Notes: generated by a model not told the origin, from the letters alone. Positions 1-11,730 are shown, counted from the first letter of the stretch. The stretch: DNA of 64,000 bases from Aselliscus stoliczkanus (GCA_033961575.1 CM066728.1:96238852-96302851); one strand, 5' to 3'. Translations and numbers: made by a program.

Positions 1-230
1 TAATATTGTATACCAACTGTAATTGAATATATAGATAGTCACGGGATGTGGATTATACTGTGGAAGGGAGTCAGAGGAAGTGTAATAGATATATATGATA
101 TGGGGGAGAGAAGTGGGGTGGTGAATTGGGGGAGGGGGTTGTCACTTTGAAGGGTACAAATTATAACTATTGCACTGTGTTGTACACCTGAAACTAATTA
201 AAAATAAATAAATTTTTAAAAAAGAAAACT
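1..230 (+). mobile_element. L1 LINE 3' UTR, end of copy
   Basis: The sequence runs through 'AGTCACGGGATGT', a G-rich stretch and 'TATTGCACTGTGTTGTACACCTGAAAC' into an A-rich tail. The same order of blocks recurs at 7,490-7,670, which marks it as the shared 3' end of a lineage-specific L1. Only the 3' untranslated part is in the window; the body lies to the left. It has no coding capacity. Confidence 0.7.
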
Positions 231-352
231 AGGCCGGCCAAGTGGCGCGGTGGTTAAGCGCTGGCCTGGGAAGCCAGCGGCCCTGGTTCGGTCCCACATA
301 TGAGGGCCAGTGACACTGTCCTCAAAACAAAACAAAAACAAAACAAAACAAT
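231..352 (+). mobile_element. tRNA-derived SINE, short (head-only) form
   Basis: The tRNA-like head has a Pol III A-box region (AGTGGCGCGGTGGTTAAGCG) and a B box (GGTTCGGTCCC), then 'GAGGGCCAGTGACACTG' and an A-rich CAAAA tail. It lacks the pyrimidine-rich 3' domain of the long form. The direct repeat AAAAAAGAAAACT lies at 218-230 and again at about 354-366, a clear target-site duplication. It inserted into the tail of the preceding L1. Confidence 0.9.
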
Positions 353-765
353 AAAAAAAGAAAACTGCACAAGAAAAAAACAAAATCTAATACATATTTA
401 TTCGGTTAAAATGGAAACAACATTATTCAGTGAATGACTGCATATCGTTCTCATACACCCTGTTAATTGGCAAAGTAAATGATCTTGTAAAAAATAAATA
501 AATAAAAAATAAAGTAAGTGAGGTATATAAATATAATGGAATATAATTCATCCTTTAAAAAGAAGGAAATCCTACCATATGTGATAATATGAATGCATCT
601 TGAGGACATTATGCTAAGTGAAATGAGCCAGTCACAGAAGGACAAATAGTACTGAATTATTGCTCTTATATGAGGGATTTAAAATAGTCAAACTTATAGA
701 AATGGAGTAGAATGTTGGTTTATCAGAAACAGGGGAAGGAGAAAATAGGAAGTTGTGTTCAATGG

Positions 766-770
<5 letters not shown>
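353..770 (+). mobile_element. L1 3'-end fragment
   Basis: From about 510 the text follows the L1 region after ORF2: 'AATGGAATATAATTCATCCTTTAAAAAG', then 'GATAATATGAATGCATCTTGAGGACATTATGCTAAGTGAAATGAGCC'-like blocks, as in mammalian L1 3' ends. It matches similar blocks at 6,880-7,000 and 26,740-26,840. The first 150 bases (353-500) are AT-rich and I cannot assign them. It is degraded with no coding frame. Confidence 0.65.
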
Positions 771-829
<59 letters not shown>

Positions 830-831
830 TT
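770..831. repeat. (TA)n microsatellite
   Basis: About 60 bases of nearly uninterrupted alternating T and A. Such tracts are length-variable and can extrude cruciforms. The 'YIYIYI' reading frame across it is an artefact. Confidence 0.95.
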
Positions 832-1090
832 CCATTGAATAAGTTCTAGATATCTACTGTATAACATCATGCCTTTTGTTAACAATGCTCAATTAACACT
901 TTAAAATTCATCAAGAGAGTATATCACATGCTGAGTGTTCTCTCTTAATAATCATAATTAAATAAAAGGTCATCCATGCCAACCCCAGAAATAAGGTGGA
1001 AGGCAACCCACTGAAATTTATGTATTTACTGAATATGATTTTAACAGTTAGTGGTCTCTGATGTTAATAAACATCAGCGTACATAAACAA
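832..1090. other. AT-rich non-coding sequence, possibly L1 3' UTR
   Basis: The start resembles old L1 3' UTR text (a 'CTAGATATCTACTGTATAACATCATGCC' block), then becomes unrecognisable. No gene signal is seen. Confidence 0.4.
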
Positions 1091-1990
1091 AGTACATATA
1101 AACAAAGTACATATCTTGAATCCCAACTTGCTAAAATAAAAACCTCACTGATATTGCACTAAATCAGCAAGGTATAGTATATCTGACAGCACCATTAACC
1201 AACATGACATAATTGGGATTTATAAAACACTCCGCCCAACACTTCTCAACAACAGAATATATATTCTGTACAAGGGCTCACTGAACATTAATCAAGAGAG
1301 ACCGTATTCTGAGCCACAAAGCACATCTCAATGAATTTAAAAGATTTCATGTAATATATGATCTCTGAGAATAACAGAATTAACATAGAAATCAATAACA
1401 TAAATATATCTTGAAACGCCCTAGTATATGGATCGTGAATAACACACACTTTTCATCAGCTGATGGGTAAGAAACTAATCAAGAGATAAGAATGTTTTAA
1501 TGTAAAACATGTTTTAATGTAAAGAAACTAATCAAGAGATAAGAATGAATGAAAATAAAAACGAAGTTATCAAAATGTATGGGATTCCACTGAAACAGTA
1601 CTTAGGAGTGCTTTACAGGATTAAGCAGATGTATTAGAAATAAAGTTCTCAAATCTCTGTCAGAAAATTAGAAAAGGTATAGATTTTAACTACTCTGTCC
1701 ACCAAGTAGACATTTGTAAATACACAACCCCAATGGAATGCGCATGAGCCATTTATGAAGACAGACTACATCAGGACACATAAAACAGATCTTGACAAAT
1801 TTAAAATAATTTTAATCAGATAAAGCATGTTTTCTGATCACAATGGAATTACATTAAAAATCAGTACCAGAAAAATATCTGGAATATTCCCTAAAATCCC
1901 CAAACAACTAACATACTTTTAATAATACTTATGTCAAAGAAGAATTTTAAAAAAACAAAACAAAAACAAACAAACAAAAAAATTAAATTA

Positions 1991-2096
1991 GGGCCGGCCA
2001 AGTGGCACAGTGGTTAAGCGCTGGCTTGGGATGCCAGCGGCCCCAGTTCAGGTCCCACATATGAGGGCCAGTGATACTGCCCTGAAAAAAAGATAA
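1991..2096 (+). mobile_element. tRNA-derived SINE, short form
   Basis: The head 'GGGCCGGCCAAGTGGCACAG', the B-box-like 'GTTCAGGTCCC' and 'GAGGGCCAGTGATACTGCCC' are followed by A-rich tails. TTAAATTAG-like repeats flank it near 1,983 and 2,151. It is inserted in L1 ORF2. Confidence 0.88.
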
Positions 2097-2713
2097 AAAA
2101 TAAAAATAAATAAATACATACATAAATAAATAAAAAAAACTTAAAAAAAAGTTAAATTAGCCATACAATGAACTGAATGAAAATGAAAACATAATATATA
2201 ATTTTTGAGATACTGCTAAAGCAATCTTTAGGGGTAAATGAAATCTCGGAATGCCTATATTAGAAACGAAGAAAAGTTTCAAATTAATGATATCCAGTCA
2301 GATACCACTTTAAGGAACTACGAAAACAAAGATAAACTAAGCCCACAGATAGTAGGGAAGAAAAAAAAAAAAGGATACAAGCAGAAATATGTGAAACTAA
2401 AGAAAAAAATGATACAGAAAATCAAATATATAAAAGCTATTTCTTATAGAAGGTTAATATTGATCAACCTCTAGCCGAATGTGTCAGTAGAAAAATAAGG
2501 AATACATAAATAGCCTATTTAAGAAATGAGAAAAGAATGAGAAAATACTAAATGAATCATAAGGGAATATTACGAACAATATTATGTTATGAAATGTAAG
2601 AAATTAAAAAGGTAAAACAAAGTTTATTCAAGATCAAATAATAGATAATATGGATAGCCCTGTACATATGAAATAAATTGAATTTAGAGTTTAAAACCAT
2701 GTTTCAAAGATAA

Positions 2714-2873
2714 TTTTTTTTTTTTTTTTAGCTGAGTCATCTTGCCACTTTATAGCAGCTGTTGGCAGCTAATCTCAGGCATCAAACCAGTGACCCATCA
2801 AACCAGTGACCCTCTTGCTAAGAGCTCACACTCTTGAGTGAGCTCTTAACCAACTGAGCCACTCAGTCAGCCC
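2714..2873 (-). mobile_element. tRNA-derived SINE, reverse orientation
   Basis: The reverse complement starts 'GGGCTGACTGAGTGGCTCAG TTGG' near 2,873 and ends in the T-run at 2,714-2,729 (the A-tail). Imperfect direct repeats TTCAAAGA(T/A)(A/G)ATT at about 2,703 and 2,874 are the likely target-site duplication. It resembles the older 'GGCTCAGTTGG' variant also seen at 50,515. Confidence 0.8.
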
Positions 2874-3366
2874 TTCAAAGAAGATTCTTGATCCAAATGT
2901 CTTCACAGTGAATTCTATCAAACATTTAAGAAAGAAATAATGAAAATGCTACAAAAGTCTTCCAGAAACAAGAACACATTATATTTTCTAACTTATTCTA
3001 TTAACAAAGCCTTCCTTTCATGCCAAAAACAGAGAAATATAATCCTTCTTGAACTAAATGTGAAAAATCTAAACAAAAGTCAAATCCTTAGTCAAATACA
3101 GCAACATATAAAAATAATAATAAATATGTCATGACCAAGTACAGTTTATGTCCTAAATACAAGTTTGGTTTAACATTTGAAACTCAACCAATATATTTCA
3201 TCACATTAAATTTTTTATAAAGCAAAAATATATGATCATCTTCATAGATACAGGAAACCATTTAATAAAATCTAACTCTTGTTTTTATCTACTTTACTCT
3301 AGGCAAAGTAGAAATAGAAGACAGCTTCCTTAAACCAAGAAAGGGTATCTAAAAAATCTGCAGTTT

Positions 3367-3840
3367 GGGGCCATCCAAGTGGCTCATTGGTTAAGAGCTG
3401 GCTTGGGAGCGCAAGCTCTGAGCAGCAGGGTTACCGATTCAGATCCCACATGGGCCAGTGATGCTGCGCCCTCTACAGCTAAGATGGTGAATAACAGCTT
3501 GACCTGGAGCTGGGCTGTCTTGAGTGGCTGGAGATGGCATATAGGCTGCAGTGGGGATGAAGTGGGCTGCTGTAAGCTGCCTTAAGTGGCCAGCAGCCAG
3601 CATGAGTGCCTGGCAGCAATCAAGAGCTGCCATGAGCGGCTGTCCAATCTGCCTCAGCTGGAAAGAGCACAATGACCACAATACCAACATTGGCCAGTGA
3701 AGCGATGTCTTCCACAAATAGACTGAAGAATAAAAGGATAGCAACTTGTCTGTTCCCCTTCCCAGATTCCCTAACGCTGTTCCCTCCCCCAATATCCCAA
3801 TAAAATCTAAAAAAAAAAAGAAACAACAAAAAAAAAACAA
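3367..3840 (+). mobile_element. Full-length tRNA-derived SINE (long, Rhin-1/VES-like form)
   Basis: The tRNA-like head (GGCTCATTGGTTAAGAGCTGGC) is followed by 'GCCCTCTACAGCTAAGATGG', a tRNA-unrelated body rich in AGCAGCCAGC repeats, 'CAATGACCACAATACCAACA' and a pyrimidine-rich end with 'CAATAAAATC' and an A-tail. Flanking CTGCAGTTT at 3,358-3,366 and 3,841-3,849 is a perfect 9-bp duplication. The 133-codon open frame on the other strand is this SINE read backwards and is not a gene. Confidence 0.92.
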
Positions 3841-5990
3841 CTGCAGTTTACCTAATATTTAATGACGAAATACTTAATACTTTCCCCCTAAGATTCAGAC
3901 AAAAGTTCTGCTCTTAAAGCATCTAACAAAGTAGTGGACATTATAGTTAGTGTAATTAAGTAAGAAAAAGAAAAATATTGAAACCAGATTGAAAGGAAAA
4001 AGAAAAAATGTTCTGTTTATAAAGGACATAATTGTCTATGTAAACAATCTGATGGAATTGACATGAATTTACTAGAACTATTACATAAATTTAGTAGGAT
4101 TGCAGAAAACAAGATCAGTATATACAGATCAATTATATTTACATTAGAAATAAGATATTTAATTAGAAAATTAAAGTTTAAAAATAACAGTCTTTACAGT
4201 AACATTAAAATACAGGAAAATAAATTCTTAGACAAAAATATGAAATACTTCTTTTGATAGTGAGAACTTATAAAGAAAACCTAAATGAAATGTGTACTAT
4301 GTTTATTATGGGTCAGATAACTCAAGAATGTTAAGTTGTTATTTCTTCCATATGATCTATAGATTCAATGCAACCAGTCAAAATTGTAGTAGGTTTCTTT
4401 GTAGAATTTGACAAGGTGACTCTAAAATTCATATTAAATTACAAAGGACATAACACTTTGAATACTTGTGGGAAAAGACTAACATTACTTGATATTCAGA
4501 CATAAAACAAAAATATTTAAGACTGTGGTACTGAAATAAACATATCTGAATTTATCAATAAACAAATTACAGAATTCAGAAGTAGACAATGCATGAAGAA
4601 CTGAGTTTTGACAAACACATAAAGCCAATTCAGTGGAAAATGGCCAGAAAATATTTTCATCACAGTCAGAGCTTTCAGATATTTATATGTGTTAAATTAA
4701 CTCTACTCCATCTTAGTCTAGTAGTACATGCAAAATTTAACTCAAGTGTATCATAGACCTAAATGTAAAACATAAACTGTAAAACTTCTAGAAAATACTA
4801 TTGAAGAAATGTTTATACTTTTGATTAAGCATTGATTTCTTTGATGTGACACAAAAAACATGCTCCCCAAAAAAACAATTTGATTTATTAGACCTCATCA
4901 AAATTAAAAATAAAATGGAAAAACAAAGCCACAGTCTTACAGGAAATATTTGCAAATCACATAAATAAAGGATTTGCAGCCACATTATACAAAGAGTTCT
5001 CAAAATTCAACAATGAGAAAACAACTAACTAAATAAAATAGACAAAATATATTTGTAGACATAATTATTAAAGAAATTACATAGATGGCAAATGAGCACA
5101 CAGAAAGTGGTCCACATCATTAGTCATTAAGGTCAAAAAAATGAAAAAGGAATCAAAATTCCTTACATGGTTATTTAAATGGTTAAAATTTAAAGACAAT
5201 TCCAATGCTAGGAGGATGCGTAACAATTGTGACTCTCATATAATTTTGGTGGTGATGGATATGAAAACGGTACAACCACTTTGGGAAGTAGTGGACATGT
5301 TCTTAAGAAGTAAAGCATTTACCTGCCATATAAGGTAGCCATTAGCTCCTAGGTATTTATCCAAGGAAAAAGAAAGCATACACAAGTATGCACAAAAGAC
5401 TTTCATAGTTACTTTACTTGCACACAACTGGAAATAACACAAATGCCCAACAGGGAAATGAACAAACAAACTGGTATACAGTGGAGTACTACTCATCAAT
5501 ATAATTGCATGAAATATATACATAAAAACATGGATGAATATCAAAATATTTATGCTGAGTTAAAGAAGCCAAAAAAAGAGTACAATCTGTATCATCCCAT
5601 TGATATAAAATCATAGGAAATACACACTAATGTATAATGACAGAAACCAGTTCAGTGGGTAACTGGGGAAAGGGGCAGTTTGGGGCAAGAAGAGGGGAAA
5701 GAGAGGGTAACCAAATGGGCACTGACTATAATTAATAAATGCATTAATTAATTTCATTTGGGGATGGTTTCATAGGTATATACATATGTCAAAACATCTC
5801 ATCTCAAAATTTGAACAAGCACCGTGTGCCATATTCTTCATTAAGATATATTGAGTGATGAAGATAATAATATGTTTAATCACAAACTTCTTCTACATAT
5901 AAAATAGCAGATTATGATAAAGTCAAAATATTTTTCTCATTTGTGATGAGTTCTCAAAAGACTTATATTGAAGATATAAAGACTTAAATA

Positions 5991-6442
5991 GGGCCGGCGG
6001 AGTGGCGCATTGGTTAAGAGCTGGTTTTGGGATGCCAGTGGCCCCGGTTCGGATCCCACATATGAGGGCCAGTGACACTGCCCTCTACAGCTAACAACAG
6101 CTCCACCTGGAGCTGGGCTGTGCAAGCCCCGGCGGCGATGTTGGCTGCAGCCCCTGCTGTAGTGGGCTGGCATAGGCTACAGTGAGTGGCTAGCAGCCAG
6201 CGTGAGCAGCTGGCAGCCAGCTCGAGCTACCAATAGCCACCTCGAAAGACATCCAGAGGCCAGCAACCTATCTGCCTCATCCGGGAAGAGCGCAATGATC
6301 ACAATACCAACATAGGCCAGTGAAGCAACGTCCCCCACAACTAGACTGAAGAACAAAAAGACAGCAACTTCTCTGTTCCCCTTCCCCGATTCCCCAATGC
6401 TGAACCCCTCTCCCAATTCCCCAATAAAATCTTAAAAAAAAA
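5991..6442 (+). mobile_element. Full-length tRNA-derived SINE (long form)
   Basis: Same architecture as the 3,367 copy: 'GGGCCGGCGGAGTGGCGCAT' head, B box GGTTCGGATCC, AGCAGCCAGC-rich body, and 'CCTTCCCCGATTCCCCAATG' before the A-tail. A perfect 13-bp duplication AAAGACTTAAATA flanks it at 5,978-5,990 and 6,443-6,455. It is the best preserved long copy in the window. Confidence 0.95.
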
Positions 6443-6614
6443 AAAGACTTAAATAAACATTTAAGCACACATAAAGAGTTAACAAACAACCCAATGAATT
6501 CACCACAAAAAAGTTGTAGAAAAGCAAGTAAAACACAACTTCTGAATCTGAAAAGGTATATATTATGAATTGTCTTATATAAGCAGAAAAGCCCAATATT
6601 AAAATGGAATTATC

Positions 6615-7694
6615 CCATTGTGTATATGTGCCACGTCTTCTTTATTCAATCATCTATCAGAGGACACTTTGTTCCCATTCTTGGCACCACGAATAATCCT
6701 GCAATGAATATAGGGGTACATACACATATATCTTTACAAATAAATGTTTTTAGATTTTTTAGGGTAGATATCCAGAGGAGGAATTGCTGGGTCATATAGT
6801 AATTCTATTCTTAACTTTCTGAGGAGCCTCCATACTATTTTTTCATAGTGGGTATAGCAATTTACATGGTGGTGCATGTACACAATGAAATATTACTCAG
6901 GCATAAGAAAGGATGAAATCCTGCCATTTGCAACAACATGGATGGATCTTGATATCATCTGCTAAGCAAAAAAGTCAGACAGAAAAAGTCGAGAACTATA
7001 TGATTTCACTCGTATGTGGGATATAAAACTGAAAGCAACAAGTGAAGAAACAAAAACTACAGACACAGACAACCATTTAGTGATTACCAGAGGGTAAGGG
7101 GACTGAGGAGGTGGTAGTAGGAGAGAAAAGGGGGTCAAATATATGGTCACAGAAGGAGATTTGAATTTGAGTGATGAACACACAATGCAATATACAGATG
7201 ATGTATTATAGTATTGTACAGTTGAATCCTATATAATTGTATTACCCAATATCTCCCCAATAAGTTTAATTAATACAGAATGGGGAATATAATCAACAAT
7301 GTTGTAAAGAACAGGTAAGGTGCCAGAAGAGTACTGGACTTATCAGGAATATCACTTCATAAACTGTGTAGATGTCTGACCAATGTACTATATACCTGAT
7401 AGTGAAGTAGAATAGTATTGAATGTCAACTATAACTAAATACATAGGAATATACGTATATATATATGTATGTATATATATAGTCACACATATATATAGTC
7501 ACGGGATGTAAAGTTCAACACAGAGTGAGATAGTTGATGGTATTGTAATAACAGCTATATAAAATGTCAGAGGGGTAGTAGCTTTGGGGGGATGGGTTAT
7601 CACTTTATAAAGGTTTAAATGTCTAACTATTGCATTGCTTTGTAAACCTGAAACAATAAAAAAAAAAATTATATTTTTAAAAAAGCCAAAAGTG
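6615..7694 (+). mobile_element. 5'-inverted (twin-primed) L1 insertion
   Basis: Bases 6,615-6,870 read as L1 on the minus strand ('GAATTGCTGGGTCATATAGT' is the reverse of the ORF2-end block). From about 6,870 onward it reads as L1 on the plus strand ('AATGAAATATTACTCAGGCA' to the 3' UTR and A-tail at 7,660). The inverted block is the part that normally precedes the plus-strand block, the signature of twin priming. Direct repeats AAATGGAATT(A/G)TC lie at 6,602-6,614 and 7,695-7,707. It is 5'-truncated and non-coding. Confidence 0.85.
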
Positions 7695-7707
7695 AAATGG
7701 AATTGTC

Positions 7708-9000
7708 TTTCAAGTTTAGAGAAAAATTATTTTTTTAAGGTACTTGGAATTTTGTGTTCTATAAATATAATATATAGTTCAAAAAGCCAGTGGATTACAC
7801 TAAAACATTCATTAAAACATTGAAAACTTATCAAAATAAAATGCATTAAATGTAATTAGAATGATCTTACAGTCAATTGTTTTATATTATCTTATATTCA
7901 AGTACTTAAAAGTAATTTTATAGTGGCAAAAAGTACATGAAAACATTACTAAAAGTATGAGGAAAGTCCTAAATTGTTAAGAGAATGATGATATGATTTA
8001 GCTGTTATCTAATTTTACTTGAAATACATGTATTTTTTTTTATCCTTGATAAATTCATATTGAGTTAGACATCTATGTGCCATAAAACCAAACCATTATA
8101 ATGCTGACTTTATACTTTTATTTTCTACTTTTATATAAGACAGCATAGTGACATATATTTTGATGCTCAAGTAGATACATTACTCTTGCAAACAGATAAA
8201 CTGCATATATAATCTAGCTAGGTACTAATAACCTAGCTTGGTTATTAGGTGCTTGGTTTTGAACGTTATGAGTTATTTTTAATGGGACGAAAGGCATTTT
8301 TAGGTGTAGTTCCCAAAAAGCAAGTGGCTAATGATCAGAAGAGAAGTGTGCATTCCGGGTAGTGGTCAGAAGAAAAGTATGCAAACGTGAATCACCAGAA
8401 CTCACAACTTTGATAATTTTTTAATGAGATTTTGAAAAGATAGGCAATAGCACCAAAAGGAAAGTGAAAATATGATCATTGTGACATTGTAATAAGTAGA
8501 AGGAATATCATGAATGAAGAGTATTGTTCATATTTACTAGCTGAGAAAAAACAACAACAAAAACCCCACAAAACTCTGGCAAATGCCAAAACTATTAACA
8601 CCTCAACTAAGTGAAAGTTTCCTTTTTTTATTTAGCTTATCAGATTTGAACACATTATTGAAAATAGTGGTCTCTGCAAATGTTTATGCGTCTATCTATA
8701 AAGGATATTGGTGAAACTTTCAAATACCATGAAGCGACATCCCTAGATATATTCTGAAATCACCTACTTAGGAGTCCAGCAAAAAGTATTAATTTCAATG
8801 GGAAAACAAAAACAAAGACAGATTCCCGTTTTTATTCAGAAGAATCCTAGCTCCAACATGTTCATTTCTATTACAAAGATTCCATGGGATTAAACAAATT
8901 GGCTGTTCTAGTTATTCATTAAAACATTCTCTTAAAACGTTATTTTAGGGAGTACATTGATAGACAATAAAAATTACAGTAAATTAAAAACAATAAAACC
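7708..9000. other. Unassigned AT-rich non-coding sequence
   Basis: No recognisable repeat, exon or RNA gene was seen. There are scattered poly-A and poly-T tracts, and no open frame with protein-like composition. Confidence 0.6.
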
Positions 9001-9002
9001 TT

Positions 9003-9121
9003 GGGCCGGCCGAGTGACACGGTGGTTAAGTGCTGGCTTGGGAAGCCAGCGGCCCCTGTTCGGGTCCCACATACGAGGGCCAGTGACACTGCCTTCGAAA
9101 CAAAAATAAAATAAAATAAAA
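9003..9121 (+). mobile_element. tRNA-derived SINE, short form
   Basis: Intact head 'GGGCCGGCCGAGTGACACGG', B box 'GTTCGGGTCCC', 'GAGGGCCAGTGACACTGCC' and an (AAAAT)n tail. AATAAAACC-type repeats on both sides suggest the duplication. Confidence 0.9.
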
Positions 9122-9447
9122 CCAATATTTTAAAATACCTGAAGCTATGTTTTTGGTTTTCTTTCACTATTTTTTCTTCTTTATCATTTCAGATTGTATT
9201 TTCAATCTAGTATTTTGGCAGCATAGTGATTTTGTGTTCTATTACAAATTATTACTTTTCAAACAACAACAAAAAAAAGGACAAAAAAATTACCATATCA
9301 AAGTTTTACATTCATAACTTCCTAGACCTGAAGTCGTGTTTAACTTACTCTATCTTGCCTCTGGATGAATAGAGCATGTCATTCCTTAGAGAAAAAAAGG
9401 GATGCTGATTTAAACAGATGGCTTTGTGTCCTCCCTGATTTAAAGGG

Positions 9448-9486
9448 AGCCATGGCAACAGGCAAAAGGGGGTGTTGCTTAGCAAC
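9448..9486. promoter_or_regulatory. Possible tandem RFX-type X-box sites
   Basis: AGCCATGGCAAC (9,448-9,459) and the palindromic GTTGCTTAGCAAC (9,474-9,486) both fit the RFX X-box pattern (GTTGCY, short gap, RGYAAC; the first site is a half-divergent form). They lie 14 bases apart in a locally less AT-rich patch. Chance cannot be excluded; binding is inferred from the pattern only. Confidence 0.35.
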
Positions 9487-9659
9487 TGGAAACATTAATG
9501 AAGAGATTTCCAAACTCCATTTAGGGGGGGAAAAAAAGTGCTTTGGAAAAACTTCAGGACTTGGCATAAATGTACAACAAAATTCATTATGAAACATGCT
9601 GAGTACATAGTCACAAAATCTGGAAAGCAAAATGCTTTATAAAAGAAAAATACCAAATA

Positions 9660-10218
9660 TGTGTCTTATCGGTTATTTTCTCTAAAGGTAATAATTTTAT
9701 ATTAATTACAGCATTTATGACAAAATAGCAAAAGCATTAAAATTACTAATGTTTTTCTTGAGATGCAATAGTAAGAAAAGCCAGGTTAATTATAAAATCT
9801 ATTACTGTCATATACAATAATGAAACCTGAGCTCTTAGGTAGAATAAGGAATTTATCCAGCTGAGCTGCTCTGATGCACATCAGCTAATATGCATGACAC
9901 TGTCACCCAAAACATTTCAAGAGTTTTTCTCCCAAGCTAGAAGAGGCACTGCAGTTGCAAACTGTCAATGTCTATATTGTCTAAAAATATATTTTCCCTT
10001 TAAAAATATCACTTTGATTAGCATTTCCCCCTGTATTATGTCTTAAACTTGATCTTGAAAAAATGGCTTGGATAATATTTTATTTTATTCAGTTGTAAAA
10101 ACAAAGCCAAACTGGGTCTTTAACATTGTGTATAACTACTTCATTATCACTTTGTTTTATGTGTTCCTGTATCAGAAATATAAATGTTAATAGATAAGTC
10201 ATGTTGACATGCTTGGGG
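9660..10218. other. Unassigned non-coding sequence
   Basis: The part at 9,850-9,970 is less AT-rich ('GCATGACACTGTCACCC' includes the palindrome TGACACTGTCA) and could be a conserved element, but I cannot test that. The remainder is ordinary AT-rich sequence. Confidence 0.4.
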
Positions 10219-10225
10219 AATGAAT

Positions 10226-10256
10226 ATTAATTAATTAATTAATTAATTAATTAATT
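10226..10256. repeat. (TTAA)n microsatellite
   Basis: Tandem TTAA/ATTA units for about 30 bases, followed by a short ACAC/ATAC stretch. Confidence 0.9.
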
Positions 10257-10285
10257 ATATACACACACATACATATTACATATAG

Positions 10286-10443
10286 AGCAATACCTTGGTT
10301 TCCGAGCATAATTCATTCCGAAAACAAACTACTTGTATTGCAAGACACCACTCGTTTACCACACTAAAATGTATTACAAATGTTTGCTCATCTTGCGGAA
10401 CACTTGCAAACCACGTTACTCACAATCCAAGGTTTTACTGTAT
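10286..10443. mobile_element. Short DNA transposon remnant (Tigger-like MITE)
   Basis: Inverted ends are visible: 'ACCTTGGTTTCCGAGCATAA' at about 10,291 and, in reverse complement at the right end, 'AACCTTGGATTGTGAGTAAC'. The element is about 150 bp with no coding region. The ends recall pogo/Tigger-type non-autonomous elements. The family name is tentative, the inverted ends less so. Confidence 0.5.
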
Positions 10444-10679
10444 ACATTTTTATTTTTTAACATGGTGTTTCACATGTCGATCAATGTATTAGAACTGGTT
10501 TTATAATGATTATCACATCACCGACTTCATATCTGAAAATGTATTCTTTAACGATTTATAGGTATTTCTATAAAGCACCAACATTTTGCTAGTCACTATG
10601 GCAAATGTTAAACACATTGCAAAGGAAAAACACCCTTTTGTGTTGCTCTCCTATAACTGGTCACTAAACGTGTGGTGGT

Positions 10680-11005
10680 TTTTTCAATTGAAGGAATTCT
10701 GGGATACCAGATGGGTGTCCTACAATTTAACTCAATTCTGGTACCATGCACCTGGGGATAGCATCCGACCCCACAGGCCTTCGTCCCACTAGACTGCACC
10801 TCACTTTATATGTCATTAACACTCTCAGGTTGTTACCTGTGTTTCTGACAGATAGGCAATAATTCTAGCGTTTCCTGACTACCCCCTCCTTTGCTAGAAT
10901 GGCTCACAAAACTCAGGGAAATGTTTTGCATATTAGATTAGGAAAGGTTAACCAATGGGGACACCAATATAGTGTACCACTTATAAACATGGTCTCCAAA
11001 CCTAT
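10680..11005. mobile_element. Probable ancient LTR or interspersed repeat
   Basis: Blocks such as 'TGGGTGTCCTACAATTTAAC', 'GGATAGCATCCGACCCCACA' and 'TTGCTAGAATGGCTCACAAA' have the look of a mammalian retroviral LTR, probably in minus orientation. I cannot name the family. Short open frames on both strands are incidental. Confidence 0.35.
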
Positions 11006-11019
11006 AAGGCAGGTAGAAA

Positions 11020-11531
11020 GGTAGAAATGAGCAGCAAGAGAAACTGGCCTTGGTTAGGAGGCCCCTGGCAGCTGCCCCTACTTGGGTCAAGGCCCCTGAC
11101 AGCTGCTCTCACTCGGGGCACAAGCACCTGGCTTGTTCAGCAGGATATTGAGAACAAGGTATGTTGTGAGAAGAAGGAAAAATGCCAAAGAGGGAAGGAA
11201 ACCATCCACTGATGGGAATATACATCCTACTTCTCGGGATAATTTTAATGAGCTTCTCAAATAAATCATGGGGAATTAACAGGTTCATGCTTAGGGACAT
11301 GAGAAAAAATCTTGGGAACCTGAGGCGGGGATGGGACACCTCAGCAGAGAGAGGAAGATAATAGAGAGGGAGAGGGGGAGGCCATTCTACCCCCAGAGAT
11401 AAACCCCTCACACAGTGTAAGGAGAGGCTGCTTCCCACGCTTGGGTCAGCCCGCTCCATGTCTCCCAGTGTGTTCATTTTTACTAATAAACTTCTTGATA
11501 CCCGATTCGGCACAAACTCTGTCTCTTGACA
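11020..11531 (+). mobile_element. LTR-like sequence with polyadenylation region
   Basis: A GC-richer block ends in 'ACTAATAAACTTCTTGATAC' followed about 30 bases later by 'CTCTGTCTCTTGACA'. That is the AATAAA, R/U5 and CA end layout of many retroviral LTRs. The 5' limit is not defined and no internal retroviral sequence follows. The 134-codon frame antisense to it has no family resemblance. Confidence 0.4.
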
Positions 11532-11599
11532 GAGTTTTTCCCTTCAAGAAGACAAGATTCAAGAAAAATGTCATTCCCAGTAACAAACCCACTATTACG

Positions 11600-11730
11600 G
11601 AAGTTTAAAACTCACCTCTGTGCAGTCTTGAGCAAGTTATTAAATATCTCTGCTCCTCCGTTTCTGAATTTTAAAACATGCCTAAGAGAACTCACTACTG
11701 GTAAACTAATTAAACGAGGACACCTTTAGA
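11600..11730 (+). mobile_element. MIR SINE fragment
   Basis: 'TCTTGAGCAAGTTATTAAATATCTCTGC...CCGTTTCTGAATTTTAAAAC' follows the MIR core (sequence specifying a loss of activity, then cytosine-rich 'cctcagtttcctcatctgtaaaat' block). It is ancient and diverged. Confidence 0.5.

Larger units (their letters stand above)
1100..5980 (+). mobile_element. Degraded L1 LINE (ORF2 to 3' UTR), interrupted by SINEs
   Basis: From 1,180 to 1,420 and again from about 1,690 to 1,930 the sequence matches the ORF2 endonuclease region ('TTCTGATCACAATGGAATTA' at about 1,830). The reverse-transcriptase part follows at 2,160-3,360, the ORF2 C-terminal part at 3,840-5,050 ('TTAGACCTCATCAAAATTAA' near 4,888) and the 3' end at 5,230-5,800. 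All frames are broken; the longest remnants are 60-80 codons. Three SINEs (1,991, 2,714 and 3,367) sit inside, so the L1 is older than they are. The two endonuclease-like stretches may mean two overlapping L1 copies. Confidence 0.75.

Noticed and set aside
231..300. tRNA-like sequences with A and B boxes at many places
   Set aside because: They are SINE heads followed by SINE body or A-tail and flanked by target duplications, not tRNA genes; the cloverleaf is not intact.
3439..3840. 133-codon frame on the minus strand
   Set aside because: It lies entirely within a full-length SINE read backwards.
10226..10256. Regularly spaced repeats as a CRISPR-like array
   Set aside because: These are simple microsatellites without unique spacers, and the sequence is mammalian.
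11109..11513. 134-codon frame on the minus strand
   Set aside because: Antisense to an LTR-like sequence, with no recognised domain and low-complexity leucine/proline/serine content.
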